Positions 23,001 to 38,000 of a stretch of 60,000 nucleotides of DNA are shown in pieces; the first letter of the stretch is position 1, and each line of letters starts with the position of its first letter. Source of the stretch: Membranipora membranacea (taxonomy: Eukaryota; Bryozoa; Gymnolaemata; Cheilostomatida; Membraniporidae). The notes beneath the pieces are model-generated. The model saw only the letters and a list, made by a program, of their open reading frames with translations. It had not been told where the DNA came from and ran no database searches. Made by a program: the position numbers and the translations under genes. The stretch spans positions 8,992,001 through 9,052,000 of the forward strand of contig OU612072.1 in assembly GCA_914767715.1 (NCBI GenBank), read 5' to 3'.

Positions 23001-26000
23001 TTCAAAAACAGGTAATTTGGGTTGTTTGTTAGCCATTTTTTGTCAAGAGTATTCTCTTAACTGTGGTCAGCTCTTTGATCAGCTTTGAAACTATAATACG
23101 ACATCCACCACAGCCATGAAAGAGCGCATGCCACAACCATTGATTTCAGTCCTAAACACCACCGTTAATTTTGGCAATGGGTTTTATATCAGTTGCTGAC
23201 GTTCTGTTCGGTGTGTTTTGCTCGCAGTCATCTTTGTTTTCGGTTAGCTGCAGCTTTGGGCCTTAAGATTTTTAGAAGGACCTTGCTGGCAAGGTTTTTC
23301 ACAGCTTGCTGTTTGCTGTTAGGGATAGAGGCTGGGGTCGATAAAGCTTCCAACTCTATAGGTTTCCTCAAATAGCCACATTATTCAATAGGTTCAATTG
23401 TTTCAAACGGCAAACTTAAATTCTCACTCGATGCGATGCGAATACTCTATAGTGAAACAATACTATTACGACTGTAGGCCATTGATTAGGTTGTTAGTAT
23501 AGAATTCCGCTAAGGTTTATTTGCCTCACTTGAAAGCAAAGGTTTACTCTAAGCTTATGTTCTGATAAGGCGATGACCTCCTCCATATAAGCTCTTGTTA
23601 TATACGAAGGCTCATCAAGGTCCAGCAAGGTCAGCGAGGACATTGTGCTCTGCGCTGCTGCTGTTGTTTCTTTCTTTCTTTCTGCTAATACACCAGCACT
23701 GAATAGAGAGTGTTTGAATGACAACAAAGCGTTTATGAGCACATAATTTAGTAAGATTTAGTTTGATGGTGAAAAGGTTGTTGAGAATATTGGCCGTAAT
23801 CCAGCGTACTGTAGTGTTATATAATAATAAAGGTAAATTGGCCTGTATTTTCTATAGAATGAGTTTATGTTGCTAACCATTCTATAAAATCCCATGGGGT
23901 AATCATTTTGAATAATAGCGTGATAGATGTGGACTGAATAGCGCTAACAAAGAACAACCGTTATCAATCCCTTCCCTTGCTGATGGTCGTTCCCAAACCT
24001 ACGCAAGCTGTTGTGCTTTTCTCAGGTTTTCGTCCAAAAAAAATGCTGACCGTAATCGATGCTGAGATTTCAACTGTCATAAAAACACTTTCAAAATAGA
24101 AAAATAATTTCCTAATATCCGTGTGACAGGAACAGAGGTTTATGGTGCTTGAAGTTTGGTTTGTTGTTTTGCAACACCCCGAATGTTTCAAAATTATTGT
24201 GATAACCAACACAATCCTTTGATGGGCACACAAGAAGTTTGTTTTTTACTTTGCTAAGTTCCTCCAGGGTGGTTTCTTTTTATGAACACACACAAACAAC
24301 AAGGTTCTTTAGGGAGCACACAAGGCTTGAAATCATGAAGACACTAATACTCGCTCTCATTCGCAGCAGCATAATAAGGCCCAAAAATCAATAGGCCTAT
24401 CTAAACCCACAGTTGGAAACAAGCCAAACTCGGCGATGCTAATTCCTGTTTCGTTCTCATCGCTTGCTTATCAACGCTCGGGTAATTAAGGAGTGATATC
24501 ATCTTCAAAGCTTTGCTCACCTACAATTATTGCATCTAGCCTGAATTAAACAGAGGCCTAGTCCAGCACCTATTTGGCCACTAGCCTGTATCTATCTTGA
24601 GATACATTGTACTGGGAGTGAATGGTAATTACGGCACTAATTCTCTCACCGCCATGACTAGAAGCGTCGAATTATCTATACTATGACATCGCTAAGAGGC
24701 ACGGCATGAATACCAGCTAAGGTATCGTCGTAGTTATCAACCCATGGCTGAGTCACCATGGCTCGTCATGTGCTGTTGTTTCTTCTTTCGTGTTTGGTCA
24801 GTGTAGGGCATAAATAAAAACACTCGTTAATCGGAAAGCCATTAATATTTATAGTACTATCAGTATTCAGTCTTATTTTGGATCTTTCTTGTCCTATCAT
24901 AACAATAAGGTATACTACCATTAACTATTTCCTATCCCTGAAGAAGAATTCTATTAATTAACACACAATGTTGCTTCAGATCCATTAGTCGTTACCTAGG
25001 TTCTGTAATACCAACAACCAGGGCTGGTCAGCCTCGCCGTATCAGCTGCTCTCCATCAGCCACACAAAGACGCTGCTGCTGCTGCCGGAAGGTATTACTC
25101 AATGACTGCAGCTGACCTAGTAGCCATGCAATGCAATCAACTTCATTAGCACCTATAACACTGTGATTTGAAATGAATTATTTTCCGAGATCCAATAATT
25201 TCTGATTGCCCCAAGAATTTTGATGTTGATAACGTAACACATTGAGTTTGGTTTGCTTAGCTTCAAGTTTGCTACCACATACTTTATAGGGACAACACTC
25301 CCCATATACGAGACGTGGCCTTGGAACCCCCACAGCTGATGGCTATGAACGAGTCTTGCCGATTATTAAACTTTTGTTTTCATCGCCTACATGTAAGAGT
25401 GTAATGATGTGTTACCGACCTGGTAACTACTGATAACAGACTTGTTTTGGTTTTTTTTCTCATCATGCAGTTGATTTTATTGGTCTCCTGAGGTTAGATC
25501 AGTGATTTGAGAGAGAATAGGCAGCGAGTATATACTCTACCACTCTATCAATGATGACCATCACTCATGTAATTGTAAAAATCAATATTTACCCATAATT
25601 CTATCACTAGGTAAAATATTGTGATCAAGCAGGTTTTGAGCTTGTAGTACTAACAAGCTTGATACTGCATCATATGACCCTTTTGCTCGGGCCGAGGAGA
25701 CATCCAACCCCGGCCAGGGGGCAGTGAGGCGGGGGTAAGACTCTGGGGGGCTCATACTACATCCAACCCCTTGGTTTAGTCCTTCTCTCTATGCCGGGTC
25801 AACCTGACTCCTCATAGCTTTTGTATCGATGATTAGTGCACAAATAGTTTCATGCTAGTATCTGCAGCAGATTGAGTAAGATCGGTGATGGCGGAACGGT
25901 AATCAGTTTATGTCCTGCCAGGTGGATCTTTCTTTTGTTAAGAGGCGGCCCTGAATATTGGAATTAGCAAGCTGTTCTCCAAAGCGTAAACTTGATATTG

Positions 26001-29000
26001 TATACCCATAGAACGCCTCGGGTTTGAATTGGGGTTGATTCATAGGTCATGCAGGATGCGCCTTTAACTATATATACCTTGTCACCTCCCCTTTGCCTTT
26101 TACGCTCACTCGCGCAATTACTTTCATTAATATCATCTCAGTATAGGCCGCTGTTTAAGTGTCAAAACTCATAACTTTTCAAAAGATACGCTCAAAATGG
26201 CATTCCGCATGCTTGGTTAACCAGAATAGGGCTTAATATTCACAGTTCACAGTGTGTAGAATCTGTCCAAAATAAAAAACCGACACAGTGCGCAATAATG
26301 ATCGCCTTGACAATCACTGATATTTTATTCTGAGCAAAGCCTTGCTAGCCGTACTACGGATAGAACGAACATGTTTGTTAGCCCAACTGGTGCATCTGGC
26401 AGATATAACCTAGCTATCCTATGCCACTGGCTGTACTAAAAGTGCCCCAAATCCTACGGAAAATACGGCGCCGTGTAGCCCCAGCTTTAACTACTGCAGT
26501 GAGGTGTTGGGGGCACTGTAACTACTGCAGTGAGGTGTTGGGGGCACTGTTGCTGTTTGGGAACAACATAGGAGAAGAGAAATAAAAACTCACTGAACAA
26601 TATGGGCCTAATTATATTGTTGGTTTAAAACAAAGGGCAGTATAAGGCACTCGGTGTATGACCAATTAAACTGGCAATAGTATGTGCATTCCTGCCTTGC
26701 ATATCTCTGCAACGTTCGCTGCTCGCAACTCTGCTTCACTTGATGTCAATGGTTTCTTTACATGAAATCGATCCTTGTATAATTGAATCATTTATTAACT
26801 CATGGAAGGAACCCATCACATCTCGAGGGTATTGACAAAAATACAGCTGCCTATAAGAAAACTATAAATACACTCAATCATGTAGGTCTTAAGAGTCGAG
26901 TTTTAGTGCTGGTTTACTGTTGCAACATCGAAAAGTGCTGTTGTACACAAATCGTAAGCTCAGTGCCACCCGCCCGTTGATTAAACAGAGTTATAACACC
27001 ACGGTGCCCAAAATCGTCACACAAAATGTACTATTTATCACAAAAAAGGAGTCTTATAGATTTTATTACATTTTGAACAAGTTAATATGTTGATATACAC
27101 AGTGAGGTCTTATACATTTGACTATGAACTTGTAAATATGTTGATAATATGCGCAGCGAGTTAAACTGGACTTTTGATCCATCTTTTGTAGGTGTGACAG
27201 CACTTGATCACAATGTAGATCCTCTTCGAGGAGAGCGTGTCGTGTATGTCAAGATAGGCCAGGACCTGTCCATTCTGTGTCCAGTTCTAGAACAGCTTAC
27301 TAACAGTACTACAGTTTGGTACAAAGAGAACCAAGCTTTGGCAAGTGTAAGTATATCGGTAACAACTTTCCATTACCTGCCTCTTCTCGAATACTCGCTT
27401 ACTTCAATACTTCAATAACTCAAAATACTTCCAACCCCAATACTTCTAATTCGAGAAACTTAAAATAAATAGAAATTTTCTGCAACTTTTATTCCCACAT
27501 GCATCTCAAATTATTTGATTTTCTTCTGGTTCAAAGGGCCTACAAATAATAACACTCTTGATTTAGCTCGGGGCGTGTTGTTGTGTACGATAGGGGGATT
27601 CACTGTTGAATGGAATTGTTGTTTTTATCACTCACCGAACCTGTGTCCTCTCTGCTGCTTTAAACAGGACCAAAGAATAACAGTATATAACAGAAATGGA
27701 TCTCTGGTGATTGGAGACTTTTTGTCTTCCGATGCAGGAAGCTATAACTGCTCTCAGACTAATACCTCAGGGACGCTCGTCAGCGATATCATTCTACTCA
27801 GGATTGCAGGTAAACAGCGGCAGCAGCGGCAGTATTACTATTGTAATGTAGCTCAAGGTTCATGCGTAGGACGCTGTCGGTTATAATACTGCTTGTGGGA
27901 CACTTTGAACGGTTTCATCATGTTGTCAATACTGTCCAACTGAAAGACTGTTTGTTTGCTTTTTTATTTTTTCACTATCGCAGGGATTTAGACCCAGTAA
28001 TCTTACTATTTTTTGTAGCTTAACCCTAGAAGAGTTCTTAACCAATTCTCTTGATCACCTAGGCTGTTGACTGGGGTTCAAATGATGGGAGTCTACTAGC
28101 CTGCATTGAGTTGCTCGTACTTTTCCACCCAGATAAATATTATAATAGCGATGTAGTTGTTGAAATGTTGTATCATTATATCTGCGCACCAAGAGGATTA
28201 GGTATACCCAAAACCATAATTCTTTTTTAGAATTGTTGCCTCAGAACCGCGCCCTCTTATAAATGATTGCAGACAGGAGACAGTTTTTTGGAGAAAAGCC
28301 TTGGAATGATGTGATCATGGAGTAAAATGTTTGGGAAGTCATCTATATTTTCATGAAAATGCTGTTTATGATTTTAGAAACACCGGTTATAGAATTCAGT
28401 CAGAACACAATTCAGTATATTCAGGGGGACAGCCTCAGGTTAGAGTGTCCCATTTCAGGGTGGCTCCCCCAACCTACCAACATTCAGTGGTTCAAAGATT
28501 CTCAGGCGCTGCCACCATCTCAGGACTCCAGGTTGGTTACGATTGGTTGATTACTCTTTGTCTTGCAGTGTGAAGCCAAGTGATCAACGATCAACATGCA
28601 TTCAAATTCCTGGTATGGCTGGACACAGGCCTGCACTCCCTGGGTCTGCTAGGCCATTTACTGACCTACTTGTCAGTCCCTGGATGGCACATTTTATGCT
28701 CAATGATCTCATTGACAAGTATCCCCCACTCTAGGATGTATCATATAAGGTCACTCAAGCTAACCGTGTAACGTTTTTGTGGGGTGGGATGGGGGGGGGG
28801 GGGGTTAACTTTACTAGAAGAAGTTATGTACTCTGTAGTCACTGTGTAACACGCCGTTAGCTTGAGAGTGTAAATGGTGCTGTTGGGGTAGTTGTGATAC
28901 TCCACCCCGTCACATAAACTTGAACCCTCAAGCCTAGTGAGACTGTAAGCCCAAGCTGCTCGACTGAGCTATTTTGTAAGCTATGATTTGTGTTACCTCA

Positions 29001-32000
29001 ATATTCTTCTGACATTTGCTTCTCATAAAAATCATGAATTCCATATTTGATTGGGTTGACGATGTCGCGACCCCGGGTGACCTTAGCTGCCTATAAAAAA
29101 GAATTTAATATGTCACCAGAGGCATTGTTCTAAAATTAGTCCATTAAATATCAGTGTTATGTAACCCACTCATAATTAACCTTTGGTCCTCTGTGTGACA
29201 AAGCTGCCAAACTTTTACCATGAATGACATCCCCAAATCATATCAACAGAACCAGGTAAAGTAAGGCCTCCAAATAGTGAGCAGCAATCGGCTATGAATT
29301 ACTTTCCGTGAGTCTTAAGTGGACACTGGTGTACAGGAGAGAGTGTCACCGCCCAGGGACAGATTGGTAGCGCTACATGTCCTCTGAAAGAAATTTTTAT
29401 TTTATTTCATTTGATGTAGGCCTAATTCACAAACCGAAAATCCACATTACTCACTTTTACCGGATCTTTGTCTCTTAAAACATCCATGATTGCGATCAAA
29501 ATCAATTCGCAAAGAACCAAGTGATGGAAAATCACCAAGGGAAGGGCCACAAGGGGAAGGGCCAGAGGAGCTTTCATAGTTCCGAAAACGTCATAATTAC
29601 TCCTTAGCTTTTTTCTTACCTGAAGAGTATTGTGGAGCTGCGGCCTAGCCGTATCTCTGCGGCTCCACTCCTGTTTTGCGGCGCTCTCTGTGAGATAAGG
29701 GTAGGTGCGAGTGGCACACATAACGCCTTGGTCCTCGGTAAACAACTATCTGGTTTTGCGATCAAATCATGCTATGGAAAAAAATCTAAAAAGGCAAGAC
29801 ATAGAAGTGTTAAAAAATCTGAGGTGTTTTCATTTTGTTTTTGTAGATACACTGTATTAAATGGAGGGCGGATATTACACCTTACCAATACATCTCAGGG
29901 AGAAAGCGGATACTACAAATGCGCTGCTGCAGATCCGCTGTCGACGTTGAGTCATTATATCAGTAGTATAAACGCCATCTCACTCCAGCTACATCCAGAC
30001 ACTAGTGGTGAGTCTCCTTTTCTCTGGCTTAGTTATAGAGATAAACTTGGTAGAACATGTTGGGTTGGGTGTAAAAGTTTCTGGGTCGATTTTAGATAAC
30101 ATAGAAATTCGCAATAATGGGTATCGGGTCATTCAAGCTCTATTCAATTCTGAATGCATCCCTCTACGCAGGGAATGCATCTTATACCCTAAAAAAACCA
30201 GATAATTCTCAAACCAGGTTACACTTACCTACCGCAGTGATAACTACGTGATTAAAAGCATATATATAATAGCTTATATATATGATAATGTATGTTATAG
30301 CCAATGTTATTTTGCGCATGGCTACATGACTTAACCGATCACACACACTCATATATTGGCACTGAGTTGTACATGCAGGCACCACTTGGCTTAGTTAGAT
30401 CATATCACTGGTAGATGCCGGTGTCAAGCTGCCTGGTAACACAGATAGTAAATAGAAATTTGTGGAGTTCAAAGACACTGATCGATTGGGCCCAGAGAAA
30501 AGCAGGCAGCTAAATCATGGGACTACCGATGTTATTGTTACCCCATGACTTAACTGCCTGATTGACTGCCGCTTCTCCTAATTGGTCTAAAGATGGGCCT
30601 GTAGCCATACATAAGTTTGATGTATTTTTGTGTATGGAGAAGTAGGAAGTTCAAAGACACCGATTGGGCCCAGGAAAAACGGGCAGCAAGATCATGGGAC
30701 TGCCATGATTTGACTGCCTGTTATTCTGGTCATCGTTCTCTAGAAGGGTCTTTTTATAGAATCCCCAAATCTATCAGCTATCTGAAGCACTCAGCAACAG
30801 CAGCATCATCATCGGCCTCCTTAGTACCCTCACACATTTCTGCTGCCCTTCACAAATAGACCATTTAGCGAAATTTTCACCTCCTCACTAATACCACTGT
30901 GTGCAATCACTAGGGGTAATTCTCTGATCAGATCCAGCATATGGCGGCCATTTCTGTCATCATCATTAACAGGAAAACAATAGTAACATCTTGGGTGACG
31001 CACAGATTTCGCTCTTCTTTGGTCTATAAATTTTATCTGCAACACGGGATATGTCCCAACAACACTTATGCAAATAGCGTGGCTCCTTAATACGGAGTTT
31101 ACAACTTAAATCTTTGTGAGAACTAGCTGCGCCCGTGTTGCAAAACTTTCACTCGCATATTTAATACAAAACTCCTCACTATAGTGCAACACAACTTTAC
31201 TATCACTATCTATAGTGAGTAGCTTCACTATTGCAATATGACACAAAATATGTGATAATGCTGACATCATAATGTCCACATCTGTGCAACATATGAGAGA
31301 AAAACCGCTGCCTCCTTCAAAAGTAGAGCAAAAAAACATACATAAGCAGAAGCGCATGATGCCCAGCACAGCCTTGCCACAGGCTAAGAACGTGAAAACA
31401 ATAGCTAGTACTCATAATTCTAATCATTCAAAAATAATAAGCTCCCTACACACACTGCAAGCACTGTGCTAGCAGTGTGCTCGATGATTATCCTCGGCAT
31501 AGCACAGTGTGCATAAAGCAAGGAACTGTAAAATAAAGCTGCCGCTGCTAGCAGCTAATGCCTCTGTAGCAGTAACATGCATCTGCAATTGATTACACTA
31601 CTATAGGCCTCTGCACACTCACACAAAAATCGGCATCACTCATTCATGCATAATATCAGGTCAGGAACCGACGAGCAACAAGCTGTAAAATAATGAGGTT
31701 GTTTTGCACTTTCCTTCGATGCACTTTTTGCTGATTATTTTGGGCCTAAATGGGTAATTATATGTGTGAATATAAGGGCACAGGATCCTGTTTGCTAATG
31801 AGCTGCCGCTCTCAGCTGTGTTTTGTGATGAGTATCTGTAACAGGTTACCATGAGCATCACATTCATTGATGGAGTCACCTGAGTATCCAAATACTAAGT
31901 TCACTCCCTAGGATTTACACATCTACTACTGACAAGCAAAAACCTACAAGTGCTTTGAAAAGGTACAAACAGATTGTGTAATAACAGTTCATAACCGTGT

Positions 32001-35000
32001 AATGATTGACATGTCGATTCGACTCTCCGAAGCCAGTAGCTAGGCCCTATATTCAACCGCTATACCAGGAATTTTGTTAAGCGAAGATAAGTGGACAGAG
32101 ACGGAGTGTTGAGATGGTTATGTGCACGCCTACTTACGCCCTCAAATCACAGCTAGGCAAGGACAGCGACAGCGCTGCCGCCTTCTTGGAATGCTTGATA
32201 TGCAAATCTTGACCCGAACATGGTCGGGATAATTCTCATATTGACGTCAATATCGGCTAATAAACTGAAGGGCCTCTTAACCCAAGTTAGTTTATCAGGC
32301 GCTTTTTATGAGCTTGCTCTTCACTATATAGAGCCTGAAGATCAACTATACGATGTAGTGTAGATGTTAAATAATCAATGCCGGAACTAGTTTCGAGTTT
32401 ATTAGGAGATGCTAAAATTATCTGATTCGGAATAAAGGAAGAATTTACTCTTCTCAGCTGATCAAAAGAAGAAGATTTCATAATAAATATTTTGATGTGA
32501 AGATTGTTATCGAAAAGTCTTACTTACAAAGGGACTGTGTCTGCTAAAAAGGGGCCAGTTGCTGCTTTTATTACGCTGAATGTGGCTTTGATCATTTGGA
32601 TATTATCGCCAAAACTTCCAAAAATTATTGAACCAATATGTTAGAATGTAACACATAAAAATGCCATCAAGAAGAATAAGTTGCCCCATCAGCATTTGAG
32701 ACTATCAATAATGCCTGACAAGCGAATATCAAAAAGATAATTGGCAGTGTTGAAGGCCATTGTGATTACATACTATACCAATTTTGGCCAGAATCATATT
32801 ACCAATCAAAATATGCAGAAATATTAATCATTCTAATATTGAAATCATCTAGTTGTGCCAGAATTTAAAGCCATTCCAACGCCAACATTTAATTTCCAAA
32901 CTCTGATGGTCGGCAACTCTTGCCAAGCGGAAAAAATGATGAGATCGGTATCTGGCTCGGGCACTGTTTCACCTGTAGCAACCATCGGTGTTATAACGGG
33001 TTTACTGATAGGACACATGACTCTGCAAAATTTCATAAATATCATAGGAGCTGACTTCAAGGGACCATGTGTGAATTCCTAACGGGGCGATGACTGGTAA
33101 CAAATGGACTCTGTGGGCTATAGTAGCTGAAAAATTAAGTCAGGGGAAGTTGCGCTTTGTGAATGGATAAATTATCATATTGTGTTAGAGAGTGTTAGAG
33201 AGCAGAGTTTTGGGAGAGTTGGGTTGGCATGCGTTGATTTATTGTCCATATACACTCATGAGTTCTCACGGATTACCACTAAATGGCTCCTCTCCGTCGG
33301 CAGACAGGTCTTTAATCATCCAAGCATGGTAATTCTGCTCATCTCCAGATAGGATAGGCCCATATTTTTTTTCTTGAATTTTTTGTCCCCCATTGATGCG
33401 ATCTGTCAAACAATTCTGTTAATCACTGTTACGATGATGTAACAATTGTATTGAATTGACAGTTTACCTCGCGATGAGAGTATCGTTTAATTTTGGCCAT
33501 TTGCATCACCTTGAAGTAAAAAATGGTGGTTAATGTGAACCAGGCTTTAGTTGGGTGTAGGGTGAGCAATGAATACCATTGTGACAGATACGAGTATAAA
33601 TCATAAAGTTATGAATTGCAAAATATGCATAAATGAAATGCATTATTGAACAGGAACGCAGTGAATGCCTGGGTTAAAATAAATTACAAATTCACCTATT
33701 ATAAGACTGGTACTTATATTGTGACCATGTACTGATAAGCAAATTAGCTTTAGGGTTGCCTCAACCAAGACAAGGATCAGTATATTGTGTCAAATGGACA
33801 TTCCTAGCTGATGAATGCCTAGAGAATGGATTGGAATCTAGATCTATTAAACCATGAAGATGTGATAGATTCGAGAACTATGTGTCTTTATCTCTTGTCC
33901 AATGATCCATTAACTGTGTTTGTTCCGTTTTGGGTTTGGAACCATCTCTGGATGAAATGGTAATAACCTACTTCTGGGAACTAAACACTTAATTGACTGT
34001 GACACCATGCTCATCAAGGTGGACTGAGCCCAGATCTGAAAATTTTCCCATATAACATTGGGCCATTATTTTACACGCTCTACATTTCCCTCTTTCGCAG
34101 AACACTTTCAAAGTGTTAATTGTTGGCAGATTATCACATTGATGTTAAAAGGCGCTAATAGTTTATTAGAACATATATTTTGAAATTCTGCTGAAACTGA
34201 GAAATGATTACCTTATTTAAAGTTGGACACAGTCCAAGTAGAACATATACCTGATTAAATTATGATAATTTGTGATATCAGGACATACTAGAGCTGGCAG
34301 TATTGATCACTTGACATATTGACAGCTAGTAGGAGAGCAAGGAGGCAGTCAGAGTTCAAATACTCACCTGATCATCACAACAAGGCCTCAGTAGTTATCT
34401 CGTGGTCAAATCTCCACTTGGCCACAAGTTTAAAAAAATGCAAATCTGGAAAACTTTTGCCATTGCATCAATGTTTAAGTGTGTGTTATTTTCTTCCACA
34501 ATCTAGCCCACATAGGTTTGAACACAGCTATATAGGATGTTTTCACCTGTTATATGTTTGCACACCGAATTGAAGTACACTTTAATTACATGTAGGCATA
34601 TAAGTGATGCACAATCCTTATGTGAATTCACAGAGTGGATAACACGATATAAGATTTGTTTGAATTAAAATTTGGCGCTTTGGCCTCGTATCTTATCTTT
34701 GTGATATGGATTAGTAAGTAAACAGTTCAATGTAATTTATACTACAGTTTCTCGGTTTTTACACACATAACATCGCTGATAACGGTGTGTTGTTGAGCTA
34801 TTCAACATGTAAGAGGTACAAGTCAAATAGTGGAACTATGACTTTATCCTGACACTAAACAGACGGAGTACAACCTGTTTTCTCTTTGTGTAAATAAGTA
34901 CAAGTTACAAATTTCCTTATCCCTGTGCCAATGACACGAATATTCAGTAAAACATGAATTGAGGCGCCAAATAATTACGCATGTTTTTACTTTTTCTAAA

Positions 35001-38000
35001 TTAAAACTGCCTTGTTTGTCGCATCAACTGGTTAGGTAATAACAGTTAATGGGAATTGATTTACATCGTTGTTGACAAAAAATGCAAAAACAAGCCGCCA
35101 TTTTGCATGCCATCCTGCTTTTGAGTTCCTTAATTCCCACACTATTCTCTCTCGCCAATTTACAAATGATTTCATCATGATGGCAGGGTGACAATTGGAG
35201 CAAAGTTCTTACAATAGCAAATTTCTATCATCGACCATTGTGGCCATTCAAGCACCGATGAGAAAAGGTGCTGGTGATTATAATGTCATCAATTGCGGCC
35301 TCACCAGTCCTTCACAAAAGGATTTCAATCTTACAATTCTCTGGTGTTCAATGGTAATTACTAGTAACATGAAATAAGTTAGGTAATACTGAGGAACATA
35401 CTATTTTGACAAGCTATGACTATGAGGTGTTAGTTGGGAGTGAATGAAGGCCTAGGGTTGCGTCACATTCTGACCTCCTCACTTTGCATCTGCTTGTGAG
35501 AGTAGTAATAACTTGGTATCGATGTATGTCAATGAAAATAGTAAGCCTTTGAAAAGCATATTACTACAATAGCTCTAGATTATTATAAATAACTAATTTA
35601 TTGCTTGAAAATAAATTATAGCCCCATATAGCCTGAAAACTCAAGTAAATTGCATAATGAATTATGTAACTCTGAGGGTGGGTTGTGGCCCTCTTGTCTA
35701 AATTGTAAAAAGATATAATTAGCCTCAGGGTGCTGAAAGAATTGTTATTCAAGAATCAATACTCTAGTAGTTGAGGCGAGGATAGATTAATGGCCTCACA
35801 AAAGGTTACGGATTTACTGTCAGTTTACTGGGGATTGCGTAAAACTTATGAGCTTGGCCCCTGCCAATCACTAACTCTCGTATAACGGGATGATGTCAGC
35901 CGAGATATAGATGGGCATAATATTACCTCCCTCGTATAAAACAAGAGTAAAGAGGAAAGGATTTTCCTGCAGAATTCATCTTGATAGTTATAACGATCAT
36001 CTGATGAATATCTGCACTGACCAATAAACATTAGATCAAAGCCTAAGAAGTCAAGCGTTTTATCGCCTAAGATAAACGTTTTTGATTTACTACAAATAGG
36101 GTTGTAAGGTATATAATGTACCTCTATGATGAAATATTATAGTGTAACATGATCTGCCGTTAGAAACATAACAAACTAATGATATCATCAGTGACTTCCT
36201 GCTGCTGTGTAGGTACTGGGATTGACAAAATACTAATCAACAATTAGTCAACAATATAGTAAACAACTGCAAATATACGTACAAAACACGAACAGAAATG
36301 TAAAGCAGATATGGGGAGATGATCGCCAACATTTTAAAGGTTCAAGCTAAGACTTTTTGTAATCAAGGTGCAGAATGGTTCTGTGAAATTCTCATGAGGA
36401 TACTAAATATAAGTGATCTCTGTGGGGTAAATGTAATAATCTCATAAAGGGATACTAGGTACTAATACCTGCGGTTATAACATTCACCAATCCATCATCA
36501 GTTCTAGCATGAAGGATAGTTTGTAGAAGCGTACCAATTAATTTAATCAGGTTTTGCCAGCATATGTTCTTTACCTGCATGTGTCAATGATCAGCAAAAA
36601 ATGTCATATAACATCACTGAGCCGGCATTTTGTGAGGTTCGGTACGCATTCAAGTTAATTTGAGATTTGTCTGCGATCACTCCGTCTTATTACCTACTAA
36701 TATGCCCGCCCCCCCCCAACCTGCCCCGACCCAGTTCCCAGCTCAATAACAATTGATGACCCCATTGAGTAAGAGGCTGCGATTTGGAGCTATTCTACCT
36801 GCTGTTACTCACGACTCCTGACAAGGAGTGGATGAACAACTCCAAATGAGGACATGCCTGCATTTGATATTACTTATTCCAGTGTGCAAGCTAATAAAAC
36901 AACTGTTCTACTCCTCAGTTCAAGTAGTGTCAATTTGTTTGTTCACCATATTTATGAATGGTAGATGAATTGAGGGACTCAACCATAGACAAAACACATG
37001 GACAACTTTAGAATCAAAGATTCAAATGACATGATGTCACTGGTAGAATTGTAAGCCCTCATAAGCTGAGGTTAAATGCTGAGGCAAAAAATGTAAGTGT
37101 TCGACCGGGTGGTTGGTCGGTGGTAGTTTTGACAATCAGACCACATTGTGTTTTATTTGACACTTCTCCCTGGATTGATTGGATAAGACCAACCAACCGA
37201 ATATTGTATGTGACCTTGTTGTGTGGGAATTGTTAGATAATCCTTTAGCACCTGATCAGCAAGTCATCGCACCCAAAATCTCACCAACACCACCAAAAGT
37301 TAACCAGCAGCTTTGCTAAAAATTACTAATAACATTACTACAAGTTGTTAGATTGATTGATTGAATTCTCGGGATTGCGACACCGAGTTCTTCTCCTCGG
37401 AAATAGACTTGCTAAGCCCTCAGGTTGATTATGAGGCCATACGTTGTCAATGCAACATTGCTAGTTCAGTCGCATGTGATTTAAAGGTTGATGGCTTGTT
37501 GGTTATACTGGGTAGAAACAATAAATGATTTGAATACTAGTGATGGAGCAGGTACTAGCGAATAGGCGACACAGACTTTTTGGCACCATATTTTTAAATC
37601 CACCTTTTCCTGCGCCCCGCCCTTTGCCTCAAATGTTTTGTCTTATGGGTGGTTTGGTTTGGAGGAAGAATTATGTAACTCTGTAACAGGATCTTTAATC
37701 TGAAACAAATAGCTCTGTTGTGGTGGAATAATTATCTATTATTTGTCAAGCATTTTGCTTATTGTGGTTTGATTAGCATTTTGTACTTCTACGCTTAAAA
37801 TGACGAAACAAACAATTGGCATATCTTCCCACCGAAGCCAGAAATTTTGCTTCACCGTTAACACTCACTGGGCCTTTGTTCCGACTTGGATGAGGTTACA
37901 TAGGCAGCCATGCGTATTAGGTTCTTCTAGGGCTTTTCTCTCACCACCAACCAGAGGGCCCTCGATAGATAATCACCTACCATAATAATAGATGTTCATT

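Larger units (their letters stand above)
20026..27191. other. Ig/FN3 receptor intron 1 (7.2 kb)
   Basis: No internal gene was found on either strand. It contains the possible alternative signal-peptide exon (24758), the 31-bp duplication and small microsatellites (TTTC near 23665; GCT near 25072). Confidence 0.55.

Noticed and set aside
32845-33082. Overlapping open frames on both strands in intron 5 (for example TGETVPEPDTDLIIFSAWQE)
   Set aside because: Short, no family recognised, no matching splice sites; mutual antisense frames of this length are expected by chance.
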